Shown piece after piece: positions 18,878 to 26,430 of a DNA stretch of 64,000 nucleotides (the stretch's first letter is position 1; every line of letters begins with the position of its first letter). Made by a program: the position numbers and the translations under genes. The stretch lies in NCBI RefSeq assembly GCF_036959255.1, contig NZ_JAWMTI010000011.1:133974-197973 (forward strand), given 5' to 3'. Below the pieces are notes generated by a model. The model was not told the origin of the DNA. It did no database searches and worked only from the letters and a program-made list of their open reading frames with translations. This stretch comes from Olivibacter sp036959255. GTDB lineage: Bacteria; Bacteroidota; Bacteroidia; Sphingobacteriales; Sphingobacteriaceae.

Positions 18878-21004
18878 TTAATCTTGTAGAGGAGCATGAA
18901 ATAAAACAACGGAACGACCCGCTACTTGAATCATATCGCCCGGTTGATAACCATTCCCATCTTCTATTTGTGCATCATCTGTATTTAATATCTTTGTCCA
19001 TTTAGCACCGTATCGTTCATCGGGCAGCTTATAGTCGATGGGCTCATAATGGGCATTGAAGATGACATAAAAGTGATCATCATATATTTTATTGCCCTCC
19101 AGGTCAACTGACCGTATCCCCCTACCGTCTAAATAGACGGCAAGCGATTTCGCTGCATCATTGTCCCAAGCTTCATCTGGCATTATATTACCTTCGGGTA
19201 AAAACCAAACGATATCTTCAACACCAGCTCCTTTGATTTCTTGTCCCATAAACCATTTTCTCCGACAAAAGGAAGGATGATTCTTTCTCAAGTTGATCAG
19301 CTTTTTGGTAAATGCCAGCAGTTCTTCATCGGCTTCATTCCAATTATACCAAGAAATCTCATTATCTTGACAGTAACCGTTGTTATTTCCTTTTTGTGTC
19401 CGTCCCAGCTCGTCACCGCCCAATAACATGGGAACGCCTTGCGATAGAAATAAAGTAGCAAGAAAATTGCGTTTTTGTTTCGCACGTAAGGTTAGAATAT
19501 CCTGATTTTCAGTTGGCCCCTCTTCGCCGCAATTCCAAGATCGATTATGGCTCTCCCCATCTTTATTGTCTTCACCATTTGCCTCATTATGTTTTTCATT
19601 ATAAGATACTAAATCATTCAAGGTGAAACCATCATGCGCCGTTATAAAATTGACACTGGCTATCGGTGTTCTATAATCATCGCCATATAAGTCCGAACTC
19701 CCTGTAAATCGAGAAGCGAACTCACCTAACTTACTTTCCTCACCACGCCAAAAATCACGTATGCAATCCCGATACTTCCCATTCCATTCTACCCAACCAG
19801 CAGGAAAATTACCAACTTGATAACCTCCTTCACCAACATCCCATGGTTCCGCAATCAATTTTACCTGCGAAATGACCGGATCTTGATGGATGATGTCAAA
19901 AAATGCACTCAGCTTATTTACATCGTGAAATTCACGCGCCAAAGCAGACGCCAAATCAAATCGGAAACCATCAACTCGCATATCCAAAATCCAATAACGA
20001 AGACTATCCATAATAAGTTGAAGTACATTGGGAAGATTGGCATTCAAGGTATTGCCTGTTCCCGTATAATCCACGTAATGACGTCCATCTTCGGTAAGAC
20101 GATAATAAGAGCGATTATCAATACCTCGAAAATTCAGCGTTGGCCCCAGCTCATTACCTTCAGCGGTATGATTGTATACAACATCCAAGATCACTTCAAT
20201 CCCCGCCGCGTGCAAATTCTTTACCATTTGCTTAAATTCTGTCACCTGCTCCCCGTTTACTCCACTGGAACTGTATTTCACATCCGGTGCAAAAAAGCCG
20301 ATCGTATTGTAACCCCAATAATTACTTAACCCATTATCTTGTAAATGCCAATCATTTACAAAATGATGAATCGGTAGGAGTTCAATAGCCGTTACACCTA
20401 AGTCTTTTAAATATTGAATAGTAATTGGGTGGCCGATAGCGGCATAGCTGCCCCGAATATTTTCCGGAATGTCAGGGTGTGTAAATGTAAATCCCTTTAC
20501 GTGTGCTTCATAAATAATGGTCTGATGATACCTTATGTTGGGCTTCGTATCCGAACCCCAATCAAATGCGTTGTCAATAACAACAGATTTTGGCACATAA
20601 GGGGCGCTATCTTGTTCGTTACAACTCAAATCGTTGATTTCGTCTCCAATATGATATCCAAATATCGATTCATGCCATTTTATTACGCCTGCTATGGCTT
20701 TGGCATAAGGATCTATCAGCAGTTTATTTGGATTAAAACGACACCCTTCCTCGGGTTTATAGGGCCCATACACCCGATAGCCGTATTTCTGCCCCGGCTT
20801 TAAATGCGGTAAATAAATATGCCAGATATCATGGGTTCGTTCTTTCAGGGGAATTCTTTCTTCACGAGCGTCCGATTGATCTGAATCAAAAAGACAAAGC
20901 TCAACACCTTCAGCATGTCTGGCAAATAAAGCAAAGTTCGTTCCTTTGCCATCGTAGCTTGCTCCCAAAGGATAGGGGCTGCCAGGGTAGACTGTTCTTT
21001 CCAT
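18878..21004 (-). CDS. glgX: Glycogen debranching enzyme GlgX/TreX
   Basis: 708 residues, GH13 isoamylase type. Start YPGSPYPLGASYDGKGTNFALFARHAEGVELCLFD is the N-terminal CBM48. Catalytic segments: EVILDVVYNHTAEGNELGPTL, VDGFRFDLASALAREF (nucleophile Asp), KLIAEPWDVGEGGYQVG (acid/base Glu) and NFITAHDGFTLNDLVSYN. It hydrolyses alpha-1,6 branches of glycogen or limit dextrins, releasing linear chains that TreY needs; in trehalose operons it is called TreX. It is the first gene of glgX-treZ-treY-malQ. A short inverted repeat (21047-21063) lies about 45 bp upstream. Confidence 0.93.
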   Translation of the reverse strand: MERTVYPGSPYPLGASYDGKGTNFALFARHAEGVELCLFDSDQSDAREERIPLKERTHDIWHIYLPHLKPGQKYGYRVYGPYKPEEGCRFNPNKLLIDPYAKAIAGVIKWHESIFGYHIGDEINDLSCNEQDSAPYVPKSVVIDNAFDWGSDTKPNIRYHQTIIYEAHVKGFTFTHPDIPENIRGSYAAIGHPITIQYLKDLGVTAIELLPIHHFVNDWHLQDNGLSNYWGYNTIGFFAPDVKYSSSGVNGEQVTEFKQMVKNLHAAGIEVILDVVYNHTAEGNELGPTLNFRGIDNRSYYRLTEDGRHYVDYTGTGNTLNANLPNVLQLIMDSLRYWILDMRVDGFRFDLASALAREFHDVNKLSAFFDIIHQDPVISQVKLIAEPWDVGEGGYQVGNFPAGWVEWNGKYRDCIRDFWRGEESKLGEFASRFTGSSDLYGDDYRTPIASVNFITAHDGFTLNDLVSYNEKHNEANGEDNKDGESHNRSWNCGEEGPTENQDILTLRAKQKRNFLATLFLSQGVPMLLGGDELGRTQKGNNNGYCQDNEISWYNWNEADEELLAFTKKLINLRKNHPSFCRRKWFMGQEIKGAGVEDIVWFLPEGNIMPDEAWDNDAAKSLAVYLDGRGIRSVDLEGNKIYDDHFYVIFNAHYEPIDYKLPDERYGAKWTKILNTDDAQIEDGNGYQPGDMIQVAGRSVVLFHAPLQD

Positions 21005-21191
21005 ATATTTGCGTGCGTTGCATAGTAAGCGGATTCTGCATAAACGTCAATATCAACTATTGATGTCGATCTTCATATGACTATATACTATTGACCTATC
21101 ATTGAACAAGTGGAATCGACTTTTGTTTAAGGAAAGAAATCGAATTAAAAATTTTCGTAAGTATGTTGAAAAGAACGATAAACCTCGGTGT

Positions 21192-21224
21192 AATAAAAAG
21201 GCCTGGATAACTAAATACCCAGGC
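21192..21224 (-). terminator. Intrinsic terminator of the S10 peptidase gene
   Basis: On the minus strand GCCTGG (21224-21219), a 12-nt loop and CCAGGC (21206-21201), followed by CTTTTTATT. It lies 22 bp after the stop codon. Confidence 0.75.
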
Positions 21225-21246
21225 GTTAACGTTATTTCGTAGTGAA

Positions 21247-22725
21247 TTAATACTTAGCAGGAATGCCTTTTTTTACCGTTGAATTGGCAATAAATTCTCG
21301 CAGATCATCATTTGCCTTTTCCAAATCCACCTGCCGCATGTAAATCATATGCCCCGTACGATAGCCCTTGAATGACATTCTCGCTTGAAACTTCCCGACA
21401 GGATCCATTTGCCATAAGTTATACTTGGCGTTAAAATAATCGCATGCACCATCAAAATAACCTGACTGCACCATTACATGTAAATAGGGGTTTTCCGCCA
21501 TCGCTTGTTGCAAATCATTGCCTGTATGATCGTTATTACGATCCCAGGGGTATACAGAACCAAAAACATTGTATTTTACGTCTGTTTTAAAGTTCAGTTC
21601 GTTACGCACATAATAATTAATTGCGGGAGTAAACGAGTGCATCCACGAGCTGAGCTCTGCATTATAATCAGGTCGCTCTCCTGCATCTTTTTTATCCTTA
21701 CCAAGATAACGAGAGTCCAGACGTCCAATCGTTAGGCCTCGGTCTCGCAATAATTCTTTCCAAAAAAATTGCGTGGAGATATCGAAGTTATTTTGAAGGA
21801 TTAACTTTTCGGAAATTCCCGCATATTGTGCCATTTTTGAAGCGATCTGCTGTTTATCTGTCAGGGGCAACGAACCACCTCGAGTTACTGCAGGCAGTAA
21901 CTCGTTCATGGTGAATTTTTCTACTTCGGGCAAAAGCTGGTCCAGGTCCTTTTGTTGCATATCGCTCCCAAGTGCTTTATGATACCAAGCGGTTGCTGCA
22001 AAATAAGGCAGGCGCAAGGCAATATCCACAGGTCCTTCTCGTTTTAACCCCAGATCGGTTGGAGAAACCAAAACAACGCCATTCAAATACATCCATTGGG
22101 CATCTTGAAGTTCCAACGCCAAACCGGATACGCGCGTAGTTCCATAACTTTCTCCTATCAAATATTTAGGTGACTGCCATCGGTTAATCCGCGTAACGAA
22201 AGTATTGAGCCAAGCAGCCAAATATTTAATATCGGCATTGACACCAAAGAACAATGATTTGTCAGTCTTTTTATCCAAGATCCTTGAATAGCCCGTATTT
22301 ACAGGATTAACGTAAACAATATCCGCCACATCTAGAATCGAATATGGATTATCGCGCATCTCTCCATAGGGTTGTACAGGATACCCCTCATCATCGAGTG
22401 TCAGTATCCGCGGTCCGGTATAGCCGATTTCCATCCATAAAGAAGCCGAACCCGGCCCCCCATTAAATGAGATAACCAATGGCCGTTGCTTTTTATCGCT
22501 TATGTCTGAACGTTCATAATAGGTATAATTCACAGTAGCGATCGCTTTCCCCTCTTCATTCCATATGGGTTGCATTCCAATACTTGTATTATAGGTAATT
22601 TTGCTCCCCTTAATGGTTGTGCTATGTTTAGTGGTAATAAGTGTATCAGCGGGCGGATCGGGCTGGGCAAAAGATTTATCTAAAAATAAATACAGGCACA
22701 AAGCAAGTAGATAGATTTTTTTCAT
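21247..22725 (-). CDS. Exported S10 family serine carboxypeptidase-like peptidase
   Basis: 492 residues with a signal peptide (KKIYLLALCLYLFLDKSFAQ). Peptidase family S10 signatures: PLVISFNGGPGSASLWMEIGYTGP (oxyanion region), ADIVYVNPVNTGYSR and KYLIGESYGTTRVSGL, with Ser of GESYG as nucleophile; later YFDGACDYFN (Asp) and YRTGHMIYMRQ (His). It would act in the periplasm on peptide C-termini. Located 117 bp after panB on the same strand; it has its own terminator. Known homologues in Bacteroidetes are uncharacterised. Confidence 0.9.
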   Translation of the reverse strand: MKKIYLLALCLYLFLDKSFAQPDPPADTLITTKHSTTIKGSKITYNTSIGMQPIWNEEGKAIATVNYTYYERSDISDKKQRPLVISFNGGPGSASLWMEIGYTGPRILTLDDEGYPVQPYGEMRDNPYSILDVADIVYVNPVNTGYSRILDKKTDKSLFFGVNADIKYLAAWLNTFVTRINRWQSPKYLIGESYGTTRVSGLALELQDAQWMYLNGVVLVSPTDLGLKREGPVDIALRLPYFAATAWYHKALGSDMQQKDLDQLLPEVEKFTMNELLPAVTRGGSLPLTDKQQIASKMAQYAGISEKLILQNNFDISTQFFWKELLRDRGLTIGRLDSRYLGKDKKDAGERPDYNAELSSWMHSFTPAINYYVRNELNFKTDVKYNVFGSVYPWDRNNDHTGNDLQQAMAENPYLHVMVQSGYFDGACDYFNAKYNLWQMDPVGKFQARMSFKGYRTGHMIYMRQVDLEKANDDLREFIANSTVKKGIPAKY

Positions 22726-22842
22726 GTAAAGTGATTTGATTGCTATAAAAATAGCGAATAGTTCAAAACAAGTGGATGTTCTACAATAATATTACAAATT
22801 GCTTTAACGATTGTAAGGAATGAAACAGTAGTTTATCCTTTT

Positions 22843-23658
22843 CTAATATTGTTCATTATCATTCGGAAAGTCGACAGACTTTACGTCCGTAATGTATTGT
22901 TGAACTGCGGAAGTGATCAACTGGTCAAGCTGCAAATATTGACGAACAAATTTAGGTTTAAAATGCTTATTCAATCCTAATAAGTCGTGAATCACGAGCA
23001 CTTGTCCATCGGTTGCAGAACCCGCTCCTATGCCAATTGTTGGTATACGCAGGTGATCGGTTACTTCTTTTGCCAATTTTGCGGGAATTTTTTCTAAGAC
23101 AACAGCAAAGCAACCCAATTCGTGCAGGAGTTGTGCATCCGTATTTAATTTGTGCGCTTCATGGACACCAGTCGCTCGTAAACCATAGCCTCCATAGGTG
23201 TTAATTGATTGAGGCATAAGTCCGAGATGCCCCATCACAGGTATGCCGGCATCAATAATTAGCTTAACGGCCTCTTTAATTTCAACACCACCTTCCAATT
23301 TTAGTGCATGAGCTCCCGTTTCTTTCATCACGCGTATAGCGGCACTAAGGGCATCATAGGGATTCCCTTGATAGCTTCCAAAGGGTAGGTCTACAACAAG
23401 CAGTGCTCTTTTAATTGCGCGAGAAACAGAGGCGGCGTGATAGATCATCTGATCCAAAGTAATTGGTAATGTTGTCTCATAACCAGCCATTACGTTTGCG
23501 GCCGAATCACCTACCAAGATGATATCCACACCAGCAGCATCCAAAATACTGGCTGTGGTATAATCATAAGCCGTTAATACCGAAATCTTTTCACCGGCAG
23601 CTTTCATCTCTAAGATGTTATTTACCGTAACTTTTTTAACTTCTTTATGTATCGACAT
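22843..23658 (-). CDS. panB: 3-methyl-2-oxobutanoate hydroxymethyltransferase PanB
   Basis: 271 residues, normal PanB length. It transfers a hydroxymethyl group from 5,10-methylene-THF to alpha-ketoisovalerate, the first step to pantothenate and CoA. Motifs: ISVLTAYDYTTASILDAAGVDIILVGDS (metal-binding Asp), ALKLEGGVEIKEAV, PVMGHLGLMPQSINTYGGY and FAVVLEKIP with the active-site Glu. The minus-strand TACCTTTG ends 4 bp before the ATG, so the message may be leaderless. Divergent from the DtxR-type gene. Confidence 0.96.
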   Translation of the reverse strand: MSIHKEVKKVTVNNILEMKAAGEKISVLTAYDYTTASILDAAGVDIILVGDSAANVMAGYETTLPITLDQMIYHAASVSRAIKRALLVVDLPFGSYQGNPYDALSAAIRVMKETGAHALKLEGGVEIKEAVKLIIDAGIPVMGHLGLMPQSINTYGGYGLRATGVHEAHKLNTDAQLLHELGCFAVVLEKIPAKLAKEVTDHLRIPTIGIGAGSATDGQVLVIHDLLGLNKHFKPKFVRQYLQLDQLITSAVQQYITDVKSVDFPNDNEQY

Positions 23659-23662
23659 ATAG

Positions 23663-23670
23663 CAAAGGTA
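23663..23670 (-). promoter_or_regulatory. -7 promoter element of panB
   Basis: TACCTTTG on the minus strand, 4 nt before the ATG. With the usual distance to the transcription start this predicts little or no 5' leader. No clear -33 element was seen. Confidence 0.5.
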
Positions 23671-23703
23671 ATAATCAGTAGGTATAGTTGGCCACTTTTT
23701 CTT

Positions 23704-23711
23704 TACCTTTG
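23704..23711 (+). promoter_or_regulatory. -7 promoter element of the DtxR-type gene
   Basis: TACCTTTG on the plus strand, 5 nt before the ATG at 23717, mirroring the arrangement at panB. Confidence 0.5.
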
Positions 23712-23716
23712 CCCCT

Positions 23717-24373
23717 ATGTTATCGATTACTGAAGAGAATTATCTGAAAGTATTGCTGCATATTGCAGAAGAAAGCAATAACCAACAAGAAGCTGGTACG
23801 AATCAAATTGCGTCTCAACTCCACGTGCGGCCTGCTACCGCAACGGATATGCTAAAAAAATTGAAAGAAAAGGGCCTGGTAGATTACCAAAAATATGGCA
23901 AGATTTCCTTAACTGATCAAGGTCGCACATACGCAATTGCCGTCGTAAGAAAACACCGCCTTTGGGAGACCTTTTTATTTGATAAATTAGGGTTTAGCTG
24001 GGATGAAGTGCATGAGGTGGCTGAACAACTTGAGCACATCAAATCTGAAAAGCTAATTGAGCGGTTGGACAAGTATCTCGGTTATCCGCAATTTGATCCT
24101 CACGGTGATGCCATTCCTTCAGCCAAAGGCGTATTGATCACCGAGAAGAGAAAAACATTAGCAGAAGCTATGCTTGGAAGCAAGAAAAAAGTAAACGCAG
24201 TCAAAGATAACAGTCCTGAATTTTTACAGTACGTTTCACAATTAGGTATTGCGATCGGAGATCCCATTTTTATTAAAAACCGTTTCGATTTTGACGGATC
24301 AATGGAAATCGAAATAGATGGCAAAACGGCTACGATCTCACAGAAGGTTGCTGAAAATATTTTTATTAAATAG
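23717..24373 (+). CDS. DtxR/MntR-type metal-dependent transcriptional repressor
   Basis: 218 residues. An N-terminal winged helix (SITEENYLKVLLHIAEES, NQIASQLHVRPATATDMLKKLKEKGLVDYQ), then the metal-binding and dimerisation domain (LWETFLFDKLGFSWDEVHEVAEQLEHI, with Glu/His ligands, and GYPQFDPHGDAIPSA), then an SH3-like FeoA domain to the C-terminus. These proteins repress uptake genes when Fe(II) or Mn(II) is bound; the metal cannot be told from sequence. No metal transporter is next to it. smpB follows after 16 bp and may be co-transcribed. Confidence 0.92.
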   Translation: MLSITEENYLKVLLHIAEESNNQQEAGTNQIASQLHVRPATATDMLKKLKEKGLVDYQKYGKISLTDQGRTYAIAVVRKHRLWETFLFDKLGFSWDEVHEVAEQLEHIKSEKLIERLDKYLGYPQFDPHGDAIPSAKGVLITEKRKTLAEAMLGSKKKVNAVKDNSPEFLQYVSQLGIAIGDPIFIKNRFDFDGSMEIEIDGKTATISQKVAENIFIK

Positions 24374-24389
24374 TTTAAGATAAAGAATC

Positions 24390-24839
24390 ATGTCTAACGA
24401 CATTAACATAAGGAATAAAAAAGCGCATTACGAATACCATATTCTTGAGAAGTATATGGCCGGCATTCAATTGTTAGGAACAGAAATAAAATCGATCAGG
24501 CAGTCAAAAGCCAATATAGGAGATGCTTTCTGTGCGTTCTTACAGGATGGTCTGTATATTCGAAACATGCATATCGCCGAATATTCCCATGGCTCCTTCT
24601 ATAATCACGAATCCAAGCGCGACAGAAAGCTTTTGCTGACTAAAAAAGAGTTAAGCAAACTGAAAGTCAAAGGAGAAGAAAAAGGGTTTACGATTATTCC
24701 GCTTAAGATTTTTGTTAATGAAAGAGGGTATGCAAAAGTTGAAATCGCCCTTGCTCAAGGAAAAAAAGATTACGATAAAAGGGAAAGCATCAAAGAACGA
24801 GATACAAAGCGGGAACTGTCTCGAACTTATAAGTTGTAA
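24390..24839 (+). CDS. smpB: SsrA-binding protein SmpB
   Basis: 149 residues, full length. It binds tmRNA and guides it to stalled ribosomes for trans-translation. Signatures: INIRNKKAHYEYHILEKYMAGIQLLGTEIKSIRQSKANIGDAFC at the N-terminus, YAKVEIALAQGKKDYDKRESIKERDTKRELSR at the C-terminal tail that mimics the codon-anticodon helix. It lies 16 bp after the DtxR-type gene. The tmRNA gene itself is not in the window. Confidence 0.97.
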   Translation: MSNDINIRNKKAHYEYHILEKYMAGIQLLGTEIKSIRQSKANIGDAFCAFLQDGLYIRNMHIAEYSHGSFYNHESKRDRKLLLTKKELSKLKVKGEEKGFTIIPLKIFVNERGYAKVEIALAQGKKDYDKRESIKERDTKRELSRTYKL

Positions 24840-24880
24840 GTTGTGAGCTAGTCAGCTAATGAATAGTTAATAACGAACAG

Positions 24881-25537
24881 TTACCACGCCTGATCACCAA
24901 CCAACGGAACGAACCGAAACGTATCAAGTTCGATCTTCTCGAAGTCATGTTCGCCGGTTCGAATAACGGTCACCATTTTTTGTATCTTCTCATCACCAAC
25001 GGGTATAACCAGTATACCCCCGATAGCTAATTGTTTCAACATAAGCTCGGGCACAAAGGGTGCTCCCGCAGTTACGATAATTTTTTGATAGGGTGCGTGC
25101 TGTGGTAACCCTTTTGAACCATCTCCTAGAAAAAAATGAGGCTGATAACCCATATATGGAAGCACTTTAATCGTTCTATTATAAAGATTAGGCTGCCTTT
25201 CTATCGTAAAAACCTCGGCACCGAGTTCGAGCAAAATACAAGTTTGATAGCCAGAACCTGTTCCGATTTCGAGCACTTTATCTCCGGGCCTGATATGCAA
25301 TAGCTCTGTTTGGTATGCTACAGTATAAGGTTGCGAAATCGTCTGCCCATCTCCGATCGGAAAAGCAATATCCTTGTACGATTGTGTCCAAAAGGTTTCA
25401 TCAAAAAAGAAGTGACGTGGTACTTTCCCAACAGCTTTCAGTACAGCTTCATCAGCAATACCTCTTTTCCTTAACGTCTCAACCAGCTGTTTTCTGGCAC
25501 CTTTTTCACGATAGTTGTCTACAAATTTATAAGCCAT
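24881..25537 (-). CDS. pcm: Protein-L-isoaspartate O-methyltransferase
   Basis: 218 residues. It repairs damaged proteins by methylating L-isoaspartyl residues with S-adenosylmethionine. Motifs: the family start RKQLVETLRKRGI, FPIGDGQTISQPYTVAYQTELL and the SAM-binding GDKVLEIGTGSGYQTCILLELGA, then KIIVTAGAPFVPELMLKQL. A TATTTTTG element ends 9 nt before the ATG, giving a very short leader. Convergent with smpB. Confidence 0.95.
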   Translation of the reverse strand: MAYKFVDNYREKGARKQLVETLRKRGIADEAVLKAVGKVPRHFFFDETFWTQSYKDIAFPIGDGQTISQPYTVAYQTELLHIRPGDKVLEIGTGSGYQTCILLELGAEVFTIERQPNLYNRTIKVLPYMGYQPHFFLGDGSKGLPQHAPYQKIIVTAGAPFVPELMLKQLAIGGILVIPVGDEKIQKMVTVIRTGEHDFEKIELDTFRFVPLVGDQAW

Positions 25538-25698
25538 TACTGGATCAAAAATACGTTTGTTTTAGCATTAAAAGAAGTTTGTTTAGCTATTCGCTTGCTA
25601 ATTGATTAAGGACTTGGATATTATTTTTTACTTTTTTGGCACATTCGATAAAATCTTTATATCTTTCTAAGGTCTTTAGGTAGTTAATTGCAAAAAAC

Positions 25699-26430
25699 AT
25701 GAGAAAAGCACTGCTAATTTTAGTATTCTTTTGTATAAATTTTCCGCTATATGCCCAGGTTACACGTATTGATACTTTAGCATATAAACCTATTCATATC
25801 CCTCAAAAGCAGGGTCCCCGTTTCTCTGAGTTTTTATATTCAGCTGGCTTACGGGCTTTTGCCTTTGAGCAATTTCCAAAAATATTGGATCAGACGACAC
25901 GTGAACATTTTTATTCATCAGCTTTCAACGGTTTATTTTTCAAGTTTAATGATAATCAGATAAGTTATCGTATCGCAGGGTCGTATTTTGACAAGGACAT
26001 CTCACTTGATGGCAATTGCCTAAATTGCAGTGGCAACGGCAATTTAAAAAATACGACAATAAAAATCGGTTTTGAAAAAAACATAACCTATACGCGTTTG
26101 CAACCTTATTTTGGGCTGGATCTCGGCTATACTTATCAGAAGTATAAAGGTTCCTATGTCAATGGCAGTGACATAAATATTACGAATGATGCCGTTATAG
26201 ATCGAAAAGATGCTGTATTGGCATCTCCCTTTATTGGCCTAAAGTTTAATATTGTTCCAACGGTTACAATAGCTGCCGAGAGCAATTTAACCGTTGCTTA
26301 TAGTTTTCAAAAGACTGAAATTGCAGGTACTGAAACAACGGAAAAAAGACCCACCAAAAAAAGTTGGGAATATTACTTCGGCCCTGTCGGCATTCTAAGT
26401 GTGCAATTTAATTTTGGCAATCTATATTAA
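25699..26430 (+). CDS. Secreted outer-membrane beta-barrel hypothetical protein
   Basis: 243 residues with a signal peptide (RKALLILVFFCINFPLYAQ). The mature part alternates short amphipathic strands and turns and ends in an aromatic pattern (GILSVQFNFGNLY), as in small outer-membrane beta-barrels of Bacteroidetes. Cys-poor except CLNCSG near residue 107. No named family was recognised and no function is proposed. It overlaps priA tail to tail by 4 bp. Confidence 0.7.
   Translation: MRKALLILVFFCINFPLYAQVTRIDTLAYKPIHIPQKQGPRFSEFLYSAGLRAFAFEQFPKILDQTTREHFYSSAFNGLFFKFNDNQISYRIAGSYFDKDISLDGNCLNCSGNGNLKNTTIKIGFEKNITYTRLQPYFGLDLGYTYQKYKGSYVNGSDINITNDAVIDRKDAVLASPFIGLKFNIVPTVTIAAESNLTVAYSFQKTEIAGTETTEKRPTKKSWEYYFGPVGILSVQFNFGNLY

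Noticed and set aside
24820..24860. Short repeats AAGTTGTAAGTTGTGAG at the end of smpB
   Set aside because: Low-complexity sequence with no symmetric or functional layout.
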